Below are positions 16,234 through 26,200 of a DNA stretch of 43,247 nt, in pieces. Position 1 is the stretch's first letter; the number at the start of each line of letters is the position of its first letter. The stretch is from Dethiosulfovibrio faecalis (GTDB lineage: Bacteria > Synergistota > Synergistia > Synergistales > Dethiosulfovibrionaceae), in assembly GCF_021568795.1 (NCBI RefSeq), contig NZ_JAKGUE010000020.1, forward strand, positions 1-43,247, given 5' to 3'. The position numbers and the translations under genes were made by a program. Below the pieces are notes generated by a model. That model saw nothing but the letters and a program-made list of their open reading frames with translations, had not been told where the DNA came from and ran no database searches.

Positions 16234-17010
16234 ATGAAAAACGGAAAGAGAACACTGGCTATTTTGGCGGCGGTAGCGGCGGTTACGATCGGTTCGATGT
16301 CGGCGAGCGCCGAGGCTTGGAACGGATGCGGCGGACGGGACCGAGGACATAGGACGCACCACGACGGACAGACGATGAGAGGTTTCGGCCAGGGAATGAA
16401 CCGCTGGGGCGACGATCTGAGCCTGTCGGCGAAGCAGAAACTCGAGATGGGAGAGATAGAGCGCAAGTGGTTCGACGACAACTCGGAACTCGCCAGGAAA
16501 ACAGCCTGGGCCCTGAGGGACTATCGCTACGACCTGTCGGCGGGGAGAAATATAGACGAGGGCAAGGTCGCCGAGATGAAGAAGGACATGGTGGCCCTGG
16601 AGACCAAGAGGATGGAGCTTCATCGCGACCTCTACGGCCTTCTCGACGGGGATCAGAAAAAGCTGGCGGACAAAAGGCACCAGGAAGGCCCCTTCCGTAG
16701 AGGCGACGACGACAGAGGGAAAAGGCCCGGCAGATCCGGCAGGAACGAAGCCGTCGAAAGGGCCAGAGCCGACAACTGGAAGGCAATGGACGCCCTCAGG
16801 GACGAGATCCACTCGGCAATGACAGGCAACGCACCGGCGGACGACCTGGCAGCCCTGGCGGAGAAAAAGGTTGAGATCCGACTTCAGATGATCGAGAACA
16901 TGGGCAAGGAGAGGTTCCAGATGAGGAAGGACTTCACCCCCGGAGACCGGGACGGCTTCGGCCCCGGAAAAGGCGGCGCCGGATTCGACTCGAGGAAACG
17001 CAACGGCTAG
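16234..17010 (+). CDS. CpxP/Spy-like periplasmic protein
   Basis: A 258-residue exported protein: signal peptide 1-26 (SMSASA then EAWN), a Cys/His-rich start (CGGRDRGHRTHH), then highly charged helices. LSLSAKQKLEMGEIERKW near residue 68 resembles the LTxxQ motif region of CpxP/Spy/heavy-metal-sensor proteins, which act as periplasmic chaperones or stress modulators. A second helical unit follows after a basic linker. ATG 16234 has AGAGGAGG at 9 bases. It stands alone between terminators. The operator match to the CpxRA-like operon suggests it belongs to that regulon. Longer than E. coli CpxP (166), so the C-terminal part may be specific to this lineage. Confidence 0.7.
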   Translation: MKNGKRTLAILAAVAAVTIGSMSASAEAWNGCGGRDRGHRTHHDGQTMRGFGQGMNRWGDDLSLSAKQKLEMGEIERKWFDDNSELARKTAWALRDYRYDLSAGRNIDEGKVAEMKKDMVALETKRMELHRDLYGLLDGDQKKLADKRHQEGPFRRGDDDRGKRPGRSGRNEAVERARADNWKAMDALRDEIHSAMTGNAPADDLAALAEKKVEIRLQMIENMGKERFQMRKDFTPGDRDGFGPGKGGAGFDSRKRNG

Positions 17011-17023
17011 AGAGTAGATAACA

Positions 17024-17063
17024 AAAAGCAGCGGGCGCCTAAAATCGGGCGCCCGCTGCTTTT
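17024..17063. terminator. Bidirectional intrinsic terminator
   Basis: A 16-bp perfect stem (17024-17039 with 17048-17063) with A/T ends, placed between the converging cpxP-like gene and chemoreceptor gene. Confidence 0.85.
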
Positions 17064-17077
17064 ATCCTTATCTTTAT

Positions 17078-19108
17078 CTAGCTGTCCTTCTCCGACGGGA
17101 CAAGCCCCGTTTCACCCTTCCTCAGCTTGAAACGACTCAACATCTCCTCCAAACTCTTGGCGTCGTAGGCCAATCGTTCCGACTCCTTGGAGACCCCGTC
17201 GGAAGCCCTGAAGGTCTCCTCCACCGTAGAGAGGATGCGCTCCATCCGCTCGGCCACACCCCTGGTTCCCTGAGAGACCTTCTCCACCGAGTGCTCCATC
17301 TCCTGGGCGGACGCGGCCTGCTCCTCCGCTCCGGCCGCCACGTTCTGCATGGCCTGGTTTACCATTCCCACCGCCTGGAGGGTTCGATCCAGACGAGACT
17401 GGGCCACCGAGGCCCTCTCGGACGTGGACTCCAGAGATTCGGCGGAACGGCGACTATCCTCCATGGACTCTCGGGATTTTTCCTTCAGATCCTCTATAAG
17501 ACCGCCGACCTGCTGCGCCGCCTGGTTGCTCTCCTCCGCCAGCTTTCGGACCTCCTCCGCCACTACCGCGAAGCCTCGACCGGCATCTCCCGCTCTGGCG
17601 GCCTCTATGGCGGCGTTGAGAGCCAGAAGGTTCGTCTGGTCGGCTATAGCCGTTATTGTGGCGACGAAACCGGCCATATCCTCCACCGAACGGCCCAGAC
17701 TCTTCATGGTATCCATGGCCTCCTTGGAAGCGGACGTAACGGTCTTTATCTCCTCGATAACCCTCTCTACCTCCGCCACTGCCTCCTCGGCGGTGGACCC
17801 CATGGTGGTGGCGGCCTCGGCGCCCTCGGTGGCGGCGGAAGCCACCGAGGTAGCGCTGGCAGCCACCTCCTCGATACCCCCGTTGATCTGCCCGAGGGAA
17901 TCGGAGTTCTCGTCCGCCGATCGGGACGTGTCCTCTACCAGCCCCTTGGCCTCGTCCATGGCGGCCCCGGCCTCGCCGGAGTACTCGCTCAGGGCAGCCG
18001 CCGATGAAGTGAGATCGCCGACGGAACGGTCTATTATCGACAGCAGGCCGTTCAGCTCGTCCACCATATGGTCCATATCGGAGGCCAGATCGCCGAACTC
18101 GTCGCTCTGGGATACGTCGGAACGAAAGGTCAGATCGCCCTGGGCCATCGCTCGAGCCAGATTCGTCATGGGCCCGAGAGGACGAAGTATCCTCTTGACC
18201 ACCAAGGCCACCGCAATCATGGCGAGAAGCAGTGCGGCGATGCCTATTCCGGCGGTAACGGCAAGAATATGATTTCTAACGCCGTTCAAGGCCGCTACGG
18301 AGAGACCGGCGAAGGATATCCCTACGACCCGGCCGTCGCCGCCTTTTATGGGCTCGTAGGCCGTAACGTAAGGTATGCCCAGTATGGAGGCGGGACCGGT
18401 AAAGGAGCGTTCCTCCTTAAGCAGGATATCGGCGATCTTCGGATCCAGAGAGGTCCCGATCACCCTTTTGCCGTCCTTCACTATGGTGGTCATGAATCTC
18501 TTGTCTCCCAGAAATATGGTGACGTCCACCTTGAACAACCTCTTAGCCTCGTCCACGAAAGCCATATCGTCCATCCTTATTCCGGCGGACACAACGCCTA
18601 CGACCTTTCCTCCGCTGAAAACAGGAGCCCCCGCCCTGGCGGAGAAGGGAATCGCGGAACCTCTCTCAAGCGCCCAGGAAGCCTTTCCACCAAGAGCTGA
18701 GGCCACGTTGGACTGGTTCGACACCGAATCGCCGAGGCGGTCGGGCGAATGGGTCCTAGCCAAGACTACGCCCTTCGCATCGGTCACCGTGGCGAAGTCC
18801 AGATTCAGCTCCGCGAGGATAGGCGAGACCACCCGAACGATATCCTCCGTCTTCCCGCCGTCTATGGCCTCGGCCAGATCCGGTCTGTACGACAGAGCGA
18901 GAGCCCCGTCCATAGCCCTCTTTCCGGCGGCCTCCATGGAGTTCAGAAGCCCCATGGCCCCGGCCACCGCCTGCTCCTCCGCCTGCTCAACGAAGGCGTT
19001 CGAGAAAAGCCTCCAGGCCGGGACAGCCACGGCGATAACCACGATCAGCAGAATAGGCACCATGGTGAGGCCTATTTTTTTCCCTACAGACAAACGAAAC
19101 CCCTTCAA
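17078..19108 (-). CDS. Methyl-accepting chemotaxis protein with Cache-type sensor
   Basis: A 676-residue chemoreceptor: TM1 at about 12-32, a large periplasmic region with Cache-like features ([38 protein letters not shown]), TM2 near 283-305, HAMP ([21 protein letters not shown]), and the signalling hairpin with the invariant tip [26 protein letters not shown]. Such receptors bind small organic acids or amino acids outside and control CheA inside. The frame opens with TTG at 19108, 11 bases after AGGAG; no in-frame ATG with a better site exists. It is monocistronic here; no che genes are in the window. Confidence 0.92.
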   Translation of the reverse strand: MKGFRLSVGKKIGLTMVPILLIVVIAVAVPAWRLFSNAFVEQAEEQAVAGAMGLLNSMEAAGKRAMDGALALSYRPDLAEAIDGGKTEDIVRVVSPILAELNLDFATVTDAKGVVLARTHSPDRLGDSVSNQSNVASALGGKASWALERGSAIPFSARAGAPVFSGGKVVGVVSAGIRMDDMAFVDEAKRLFKVDVTIFLGDKRFMTTIVKDGKRVIGTSLDPKIADILLKEERSFTGPASILGIPYVTAYEPIKGGDGRVVGISFAGLSVAALNGVRNHILAVTAGIGIAALLLAMIAVALVVKRILRPLGPMTNLARAMAQGDLTFRSDVSQSDEFGDLASDMDHMVDELNGLLSIIDRSVGDLTSSAAALSEYSGEAGAAMDEAKGLVEDTSRSADENSDSLGQINGGIEEVAASATSVASAATEGAEAATTMGSTAEEAVAEVERVIEEIKTVTSASKEAMDTMKSLGRSVEDMAGFVATITAIADQTNLLALNAAIEAARAGDAGRGFAVVAEEVRKLAEESNQAAQQVGGLIEDLKEKSRESMEDSRRSAESLESTSERASVAQSRLDRTLQAVGMVNQAMQNVAAGAEEQAASAQEMEHSVEKVSQGTRGVAERMERILSTVEETFRASDGVSKESERLAYDAKSLEEMLSRFKLRKGETGLVPSEKDS

Positions 19109-19272
19109 AAAAAGCCATCTCCTTCTACCAATTTGGTATTACTTAATAGATTACATTGTACAGGAGACGACGAAAATAGCCGGACTATTCGAGAAGGGAT
19201 ATCGAATCGATCTGACAGTGACTTTTATATCGGTCGAGGGAGCATTTAAGCCCAGTTAAGAAGAACCTCCCT

Positions 19273-19314
19273 AAAAAAGCCCGCCCTGCGCGGAATCGCA
19301 GGGCGGGCTTTTTT
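19273..19314. terminator. Intrinsic terminator after YbaY-like gene
   Basis: An 18-bp perfect stem (19273-19290 with 19297-19314) with A6/T6 ends; its right arm touches the stop codon of the YbaY-like gene. It serves the minus-strand gene. Confidence 0.8.
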
Positions 19315-19718
19315 CATCTCACCGATCTCAATTTTATCTCGACAGGACCGTCGTCTTTCGGCATGGGAACCGGGTCCTTCGTGACGAACAACAGCTCTCC
19401 CGTGCCGTTCTCTATTCTGGCGGATAGGGAATAGATCAACCCCTCCGATATCGTCTTTTCCCTGTAAAGCAGCTCGAAGGGAAGAGGGACCTGTTCTCCC
19501 TCCAAAATTCGAGACACCGACGCCACGGGAATCCTGGATCCGTCCTTTTCCTCCGATAGAACCACTATAAGACGACATCCATCGGGAAGGGCTATCCTCT
19601 CCCTGTAAGACGCCGTCCCCAAGACGGATCGGTGATCGTAAAGCTCCGCGGCGAAAAAGACCGCCACGACCAGCAACGTTAAACCGACGACCATCGCCAA
19701 GGTTTTCTTCAAGTTCAA
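19314..19718 (-). CDS. YbaY/YscW-like small secreted protein
   Basis: A 134-residue protein with an N-terminal hydrophobic signal or anchor (residues 5-25) and one domain. GTASYRERIALPDGCRLIVVL, then VASVSRILEGEQVPLPFELLY and YSLSARIENGTGELLFVT follow the YbaY/YscW (PF09619) pattern (G.v.yrer.aLP..a.l.V.L; q.p.pf.l.y; y.v.a.i.dg..l.f). Family members are small envelope lipoproteins or chaperones of unclear function. No Cys follows the signal, so it is not an obvious lipoprotein. The start is TTG with AGGAG at 9 bases. Single gene. Confidence 0.6.
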   Translation of the reverse strand: MNLKKTLAMVVGLTLLVVAVFFAAELYDHRSVLGTASYRERIALPDGCRLIVVLSEEKDGSRIPVASVSRILEGEQVPLPFELLYREKTISEGLIYSLSARIENGTGELLFVTKDPVPMPKDDGPVEIKLRSVR

Positions 19719-19800
19719 GCGCTCTCGCTCCTCTCTCGTTTATCTCCATATATTATCACGAGGTAACCTCAGGATAAAAACTTCGGATCGAGAACGGGGT

Positions 19801-19832
19801 AAAAAAATCGGCGGAGAACAGCTCCCCGCCGA
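19801..19832 (-). terminator. Terminator of the CHAT/DUF4384 operon
   Basis: On the minus strand the hairpin TCGGCGGGGAG/CTCCGCCGA (19832-19808) is followed by seven Ts (19807-19801), about 45 bases after the stop of the last gene. Confidence 0.75.
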
Positions 19833-19876
19833 AAGAAAGACACCATGGAAAAGCCTTTAGAACTAGGAGCTAGAAA

Positions 19877-21052
19877 TCACAGATTCTCGCCTTGCTCCTG
19901 TATGTCCTTCAACAACTCCGCCTGTACATCTCCGTCTATATAGCTCAACTGAAGACTGCCGGAACCGTCCAGCCCCACGCTGGCGAACATCCATACAGTG
20001 TATCCGTCCACCAGCCAGGCGGCCTCTAGGGAAATACCATACCTCCTGACCATATCGGGGGCTCCGTATTTTCCCGACAGAGCATCCACCATCCCGGCGA
20101 ACTGACTGTATATCCAGGTAAGAGGAGCTCTGGTATCTTCGTAGGTCACCAATCCCGACACCCGGTAGACCAGCCCCTTATATTCCTCGACGGCAAAGAC
20201 AGCCTCTCCGTTTTTCATGAGGAAACCAGGAAGAGGGTTGTCGGGGAACTCGAAAACGGAGAACTCCACACCGTACTGGTTGGCCCCGTCTCCTCTATAG
20301 CAGACTATACCGTCGGACTCCAGCTTGGCTATCTCCTCCTCGGCGGAGACTCCCAGGGTTATCCCCCAGATGGCGGCCTTTTTAGAGGCCTTTTCCTTTG
20401 GCTCAGCCTCCTGAGCCAGCTCGGCCTGACGATCTATGACGTCCTTGGACTCCTCCTCAACCGCCGGATCCTCCTTGGTCTGAGCCGAAGCGACCTCGAC
20501 ATCCGAGAGGACCTGAGCCGTGTCCTCTACCAGAGAGTCCGCCTCCGATCCATCCATAGACCTTATCCTGGCCACAGTAGCATCGAAACCCTGTCTATCT
20601 CCCAGAAACGCCTGAGCCCAGGCGATTCCCTTAAGACAACGAAGAACCAGCTCGTCGTCCTGCGGAGACAGATCGATGGCTCCGTTAAAGGTCTCTATAG
20701 CCCTAGCGTAAGCCTCCGAGCCCAGCAAGGTCTCGCCGAGCCCCACCGTGGCCCAACTGCCCTCCTCGCCGGGCAAGACGGCCAGCGCCCTATCGAATCT
20801 GGCCTCGGCGCTTTTCCAGTCTCCCAGATATCTGAGACACCAGGCCGAAAAATCCAAAGACGTTCCGTCCTCCGGTTTTTCCGACAACACCCTGTCGAAA
20901 AGGGTCAGGGCCCCCCGGTAATCCTGAACCCTGTAGAGATTCTGGGCCCTCTCCCTGAGTTCATCGACGCCGGCCCAAAGAGGAGTCGCGCTTAAGATCA
21001 AAATGCCGCAGAGCCACAGTTTCAGCCCTTTTTTAAGAGATTTCACACCCAT
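19877..21052 (-). CDS. Exported TPR protein, paralogue 1 of the CHAT operon
   Basis: A 391-residue protein with a signal peptide (GILILSATPLWA then GVDELRER). Residues 27-150 hold about three TPR-like units (NLYRVQDYRGALTLFDRVLSEKP; WKSAEARFDRALAVLP; YARAIETFNGAIDLSP), then an acidic/basic linker, then a C-terminal domain of about 150 residues with YGAPDMVRRYGISLEAAWLVDGYTVWMF. Both the TPR part and the C-terminal domain are clearly related to the protein encoded two genes upstream (22104-23279). Last gene of a five-gene operon, 11 bases after the DUF4384 gene, with no strong ribosome site, suggesting coupled translation. No enzymatic motif seen; a scaffold or adaptor is likely. Confidence 0.75.
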   Translation of the reverse strand: MGVKSLKKGLKLWLCGILILSATPLWAGVDELRERAQNLYRVQDYRGALTLFDRVLSEKPEDGTSLDFSAWCLRYLGDWKSAEARFDRALAVLPGEEGSWATVGLGETLLGSEAYARAIETFNGAIDLSPQDDELVLRCLKGIAWAQAFLGDRQGFDATVARIRSMDGSEADSLVEDTAQVLSDVEVASAQTKEDPAVEEESKDVIDRQAELAQEAEPKEKASKKAAIWGITLGVSAEEEIAKLESDGIVCYRGDGANQYGVEFSVFEFPDNPLPGFLMKNGEAVFAVEEYKGLVYRVSGLVTYEDTRAPLTWIYSQFAGMVDALSGKYGAPDMVRRYGISLEAAWLVDGYTVWMFASVGLDGSGSLQLSYIDGDVQAELLKDIQEQGENL

Positions 21053-21063
21053 AGGTTCGAGGT

Positions 21064-22077
21064 CTACTCTTCTATCAGAACCTTGAGGGACAGGTCCATC
21101 TCGGTTCCGTCTTCGCCTGCCAGGTAGGCCGTGATAGTATCGAGCCCTACGGGAGTGGAGGGAACCAGTTTAAACTTATGCTCCTTGCCCGGCAGAATGA
21201 CGATACTTCCGGGATTTACATTGAGAGTCGTTCCCTCGGGAAGCAGATCGTTGTGCTTGCCGCTAACCCCATCGTTGACCACCTTGACCACCGTGCAGGG
21301 CATATTGCTAGAAAACTTGAGGAACATAGGCTCACCCGTGAGGAAATTATCCCTGTCGAGCCACATCTTGGCTACCCATCCGTCCTTCTCTGCGACGCCG
21401 AAGCCTCCCTTTTCATCGGACTCGCCTCTGGTGTGAATGGACAAAGCGACGGCATCCCATTCCAGGGGTTTATCGCTATTGACCTCTTCCTCCTCCTCTA
21501 CCAGAAGGATATCTCTGGTGGCCGCCTTGGCATCCTTGATGGAGGAAAAGGGTCCCATGATCTCCTCGTTCTCCTCGTCTATGACCTTGGTCTCCTGGTT
21601 GGTGGCTATGGCCTTGATGACGTCCGTACCGGCGGGACCTCCCACCTTGAGGGAAAACTTCTGCCCCTTGGCCGGTATCGCTATCTCCTGCCCCGCCTTG
21701 ACAAAACCGTCGGTCATCCACTTATTTGGGAACAGCTTGTAGATGCTTCCGCTGGGGGTGAAATCCAACACGGTCAGATAGCAGTCCTTCTCCGCCTTGA
21801 AAAAGACCGTCATCTTGTCGCCGATATCGTAGACATCGCCCTTCTCCGACCGATCGGACCAGAGCTTCAGGCCAAGAGGATCTCCTTCCGACGCCATCTC
21901 CTCCATCTGGAGCTTAGCCTCGGCGTCCTCTCCCTCCTCCGAATCCTCCTCTACCAGGACTATATCTCTCGTAGCTCCCGACTCTTTGGAGCGAACGTCC
22001 GCAGAGGCCACCCCGAAGGAGACCACACACAGAGCACATATCAACCCTAAAATAACCAAGAACCTAGACTTACTCAT
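21064..22077 (-). CDS. Exported protein with two DUF4384-like domains
   Basis: A 337-residue protein with a signal peptide (residues 1-26, ending GVASA). It has a repeated layout: an acidic segment opening with ATRDIVLVEE (35-44), a DUF4384-like beta domain (about 68-160, with YDIGDKMTVFFKAEKDCYLTVLDFTPSGSIYKLFPN), a second acidic segment ATRDILLVEE (186-195), and a divergent second domain (about 206-330). DUF4384 domains often accompany caspase-like or CHAT proteases and kinases and may act as adaptors or substrates. I chose ATG 22077, which has GGAGG at 9 bases; the ATG at 22083 is only 3 bases from it. It lies between two paralogous TPR genes. Confidence 0.75.
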   Translation of the reverse strand: MSKSRFLVILGLICALCVVSFGVASADVRSKESGATRDIVLVEEDSEEGEDAEAKLQMEEMASEGDPLGLKLWSDRSEKGDVYDIGDKMTVFFKAEKDCYLTVLDFTPSGSIYKLFPNKWMTDGFVKAGQEIAIPAKGQKFSLKVGGPAGTDVIKAIATNQETKVIDEENEEIMGPFSSIKDAKAATRDILLVEEEEEVNSDKPLEWDAVALSIHTRGESDEKGGFGVAEKDGWVAKMWLDRDNFLTGEPMFLKFSSNMPCTVVKVVNDGVSGKHNDLLPEGTTLNVNPGSIVILPGKEHKFKLVPSTPVGLDTITAYLAGEDGTEMDLSLKVLIEE

Positions 22078-22103
22078 ACTCATACACCTCCGCAACAGTT
22101 TTA

Positions 22104-23279
22104 TTAATTGTTTTTTTGGCTATGTATAAGAAAACGACCGAAAATGACCCTATCGGTTACCGCCAACTGAACCTTCACGCTTCCGTCCAACATGACCTCG
22201 ACTCCCAGTCGACCCATTCTGCCATGGGAGACGTGCCAGAGGGCCTCCATCGAAACTCCCTCTTTTTTTATATAAGCGGGATCGCCGTAAAAAGGCTTTA
22301 TCCCTTCCATCGCCTCGTCGAACAAGGTCATACCAGTGGATACGGGATCTTCCCGAACGCCGTAGATCCCCGTCACGGAGACCCTCAGCACCTTGTCCTC
22401 GAACTCGTCCACGACGACCGAAACGGCAGGTTTTCTAGGAATCCATCCATCGCCGGACCAATCGTCGGGAGGGGTTATCCCGTAATAGATAAGACCTTTC
22501 GCGTCGAAGCCGTCGGACCGCTTGGATCTTCCCCCTCTTTTGGAGAGCTCCGCCAACTCCTTGGCTATCGGACTGCCGGGGGAAAAATCGCACGCCAGCC
22601 GATCCGGAAAGGACGACTTGGCCCGATCCGCCGGATCGGGAGCGCTTTCAACCGAAGCTTTCTTCGGCGGAGCCTTCTTGACGGGCTTAGGCTTGGATTC
22701 CTGCTCCCGCACCGTCTTTTTCTCCTTTTTTACCCGTTCCAGAACCGTAGAAAGATCGTTCCTTACGGCCCGAGCCATATCGCCGTTCAGCTCAGAGATG
22801 GCGTTAAGAGCCTTTTCGAACCCTCGATCGTCTCCGGAAAAGGCACAGGACCACACGATTCCTCGAAGAGAACGGAGTAAAAGCTCCTCGTCTTCGGGAG
22901 CCCTGTTTATGGCCTCGGAGAAGGAACTACGGGCTTTATCGTAATCCGCCGCCCCGAGATAGGTCTCCCCCATTCCAACCGCCACCCAGGCGCCGGCCTC
23001 TCCCGGAAGCAGAGGAAGGGCCCGATCGAAACAGGCCAGGGCCTTTTCCCAATCTCCCTGGTACCTATGACACCAACCGGCATAATCCCACACAGCCCCC
23101 TCTTCGGGATTCGCTTCGGCCACCCTCAAAAAAAGGGTCAGAGCTCCTCTGTAGTCCATAACTCTGTAAAGGTTCAGAGCCCTCTCTCTCAGATGGTCTA
23201 CCTCTCCGAAAGAACGGCTCCCCAGACAGAGGGAGATGAGAACCGCCATGGTCAGGGAGCGTTTGACGAGCCCCCTCAT
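22104..23279 (-). CDS. Exported TPR protein, paralogue 2 of the CHAT operon
   Basis: A 391-residue protein with a signal peptide (MAVLISLCLGSRSFG region) and the same plan as the 19877-21052 product: TPR-like units (NLYRVMDYRGALTLFLRVAEANP; WEKALACFDRALPLLP; YDKARSSFSEAINRAP), a Lys/Pro-rich linker, and a C-terminal domain with FYGDPAYIKKEGVSMEALWHVS. ATG 23279 was chosen because it overlaps the CHAT gene stop as ATGA; upstream in-frame codons lie inside the CHAT gene. The coupling implies co-production with the CHAT protease at comparable levels. Function unknown; a partner or regulator of the protease is likely. Confidence 0.75.
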   Translation of the reverse strand: MRGLVKRSLTMAVLISLCLGSRSFGEVDHLRERALNLYRVMDYRGALTLFLRVAEANPEEGAVWDYAGWCHRYQGDWEKALACFDRALPLLPGEAGAWVAVGMGETYLGAADYDKARSSFSEAINRAPEDEELLLRSLRGIVWSCAFSGDDRGFEKALNAISELNGDMARAVRNDLSTVLERVKKEKKTVREQESKPKPVKKAPPKKASVESAPDPADRAKSSFPDRLACDFSPGSPIAKELAELSKRGGRSKRSDGFDAKGLIYYGITPPDDWSGDGWIPRKPAVSVVVDEFEDKVLRVSVTGIYGVREDPVSTGMTLFDEAMEGIKPFYGDPAYIKKEGVSMEALWHVSHGRMGRLGVEVMLDGSVKVQLAVTDRVIFGRFLIHSQKNN

Positions 23280-26200
23280 TTCGACTCTATCTCCCAGGGA
23301 ATCCCCACGTATTTGAGGACCGCCCACCCGGTGGGCTGCTCCCCTCCTTCGAGAACCTGGCGCTTGGATCCATTCAGGGCCTCCGCCGGGGAGACTCCCT
23401 TCGATATGGCAGAATACATGCCTCTCATGATGACTGGGGCGACAGCATCGGGAACGAGCCACCGAGACACCACGACGCCCTGTACTCCACCGGACAGAAA
23501 CACGCTGTTCAGCCCTATCATGCCGTCGCCGACGTAAAGATCTCCCAACCCCGTATCGCAGGCGGATAGCACCACCAGCCGCGACCTCCAGTTAATAGCG
23601 GCCAGCTCGCCCATCTGGGCGAAGGAGTCGTTTTCCCTGTCAGACGCAGGGGACAGGGCGAGACCGGGCTGAAGGAAGGGAATGCTGTGTCTGTCGTATC
23701 CGTGACAGGCAAAGTGGACGTAGCCGTAAGAACCTATATCGGCAGAGGCCATGGCGAACTCCGAGGCGTTCTCGCCCACCAGGCAAGCCACATCGCGACC
23801 GGCCTCCTTCCAGATCGAACTTAAATGGTTAGCCTCTTCTTGGGTTCCATCCAGGGGAGTCATACAGGGACCGGCCCTCAGCCTTACAGCCGCATCTATA
23901 GGACTCTCGGCATCTGAAAGGACCTCTTTAAGCTTTATCTTTTCCTCTTTCCTCGCCCCTCCGAAGTAGAGATATTTTGGATTGGCCACCACCGCGGCTG
24001 AATCGGAACAAGACCTCTCTCCGTAGCTTCCATGAACTATCAGAGACGCGCTGGGAATCTCGGCAAAATTCCAGCCCAGATCCAGCAGATATCTATTTTC
24101 CGATCCATCCTTCGCCACCATGGTCTCGTAGGGATAGAGGAAAAGCACGTCGTGAGGGATAACCAAAATATTCTTGACCTTGCCCAGATGAGCCCTCAGG
24201 GGAGCTAACAGCCATCTCTCGAGATCCCTGCCGTTGAGGCCGAAAATTCTCTGAGAGTCGTTGGTTCGCATCAGGCTGAACTCCTCGGCCTTATCCCTTC
24301 TCATCGTAGTCACGTAGGCAAAGAACAGACTATAGTCCAACTCCAGGGGGACCAACGCCACGGGCCGCCCCTTGCGGATCACGAAGGCAAAGGATATCTC
24401 CGGCGAGATATAGTAGTCGGCCACAGCCCAATCCGAAGGCACCAGATCCTGGATCTGCCCCGTCGTTGGCACCTCCACGGACCCCACGACCGTATGGCCG
24501 GACATGAACTCGTCGAGCTCCTTACGTTTCGACTGAAGTGCGGAGGCATAATCGACCATGGTGCCAAGATCGCCCTTCGAATAGGCCAGCTTGATGCCTC
24601 CCTCGAGGGTAGTCACCTCTCCCTTGAGATCTCTATATACGTCCCTCTCCTCGGGAGACAGCCTGTTCAGGAAGCCCATTCCCGTGGTGGAAAGAAGCTC
24701 CCTCCACTGACGGCTCTTCATGGATTCGAGGGCCCTCCAGACCTCCTCCATATCCTCATCGCTCTTAGTCTCCTGCCATCGCCGATAGGAACTATCTATC
24801 GTCAAGGTATAAGCCTCGAGCCTGTCGGCGGTAGCTCTGGACTCGGTCCCCTCCGCAGGGGAGATGCTCTCTATAACCGAAATGGCATCCCTCAAAAGAG
24901 ACAGACCACCGGCTCTGTCGCCCTTTTCGAACCGGGCCTTGGCGGAGAGGACCGTCGAACGCCAGGCCAGATCGGGGTTGGGAATCGTCCCTGTGGCGGT
25001 CCTCGCTACAAAGCCATATTCTTCCTTCAGGTTGTCCAAAGCCGTCGCGGCCCCCGATGGATCTCCCAGGGAGAGACCCATTTTACGGATGAGCAGATCC
25101 ATAGCCTGACGGTTATCGAAAGACAGGCCACCATGCGCTTTCAGTGTCTCCCGGCATAGCTTCCTCTCTCTACGGATCTCCATCCGGGCCAGAAAACTTC
25201 CCAGGGAGGCCAGCTTTTCCAAATCGTCCTTCAGAGAGTCGAGGCGTTTCCTTCCCTTATCTAGAGCAGGAGGAAACTTTTCAAGAAACTCCTCCATCGA
25301 CGACACAGGCCCGATCCGGACTCCAAGCTCTTTGAGAAGGGCGGCCCTCGTCGCGATATCGTTCCATCGGGCCACCTGATCCACCATCAACTCCGCTCCC
25401 TTTATCTGGCAGATCATAAATGAAGACAGACTCCCCGTATCGGTTCCCAGATCGGAAGAGCTGATCTTCTTTCCCGTTATAGATCGGACCAGATCGAGAA
25501 CGGCCTCGTCCATCCCTTTTTTTACCTCGGGCTTTTCCGACTGCTTTTTGGCCCTGGCTCCGTGATACGACGCCAGCCCCGACCTCACAGAGGAAGGCAT
25601 CGAACGCCCTTCGGACAGATCCTTGACCAAAGATGCCTCGGCCTTTTTGTCCATTCCGAGATAGGACGGTATATGGGCGACCACCTCCAAAGATCCCGCC
25701 AGCTCTTTTGAGCTCTCGTTTTCATACTTGGATTCAGGCTCGTCGCCCTCAAGCATCAGCCCCTCGGTCCGGATAACCATAGGACCGACCGCTCCCGAGA
25801 GAAGCCTCTCGCCAGCCCCTCTTCTGAGAGCGATCCAAAACTGGACCGGGACCTTGCAGCCTTCGCCCTTGAGGCCCCTGATGCCTTGTTCAAGCTTCTC
25901 CAAAACGGACAGCCGACTCTCGGCAAGACGGAACACCCCATCGGCCACGGCAAAGCGGGCAATTCCACCGGTACGGTTCCAACCCAGCATTCGAGAGACA
26001 GCCTCCACCGTCCTGTCCGATCTCAGTATCGACGAAGGCCTGAACCAAAGCTCCGAATTTTTATCCAGTGCCTTCCAATAGGGGGAAAAGAAACGATCCT
26101 TTTTCAACCGCCCTTCCGGCATGGTAAGCCCCTGCCAGGGAACCCCGACCAGAGATCTATAATCCACCTTCCCGGAAAGCCCCAGGTCCTCGCCTCTGGC

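Noticed and set aside
19109-19260. Sigma-28 promoter for the chemoreceptor
   Set aside because: A TAAA and CCGATAT pair exists on the minus strand, but the spacer is 11 bases rather than 15.
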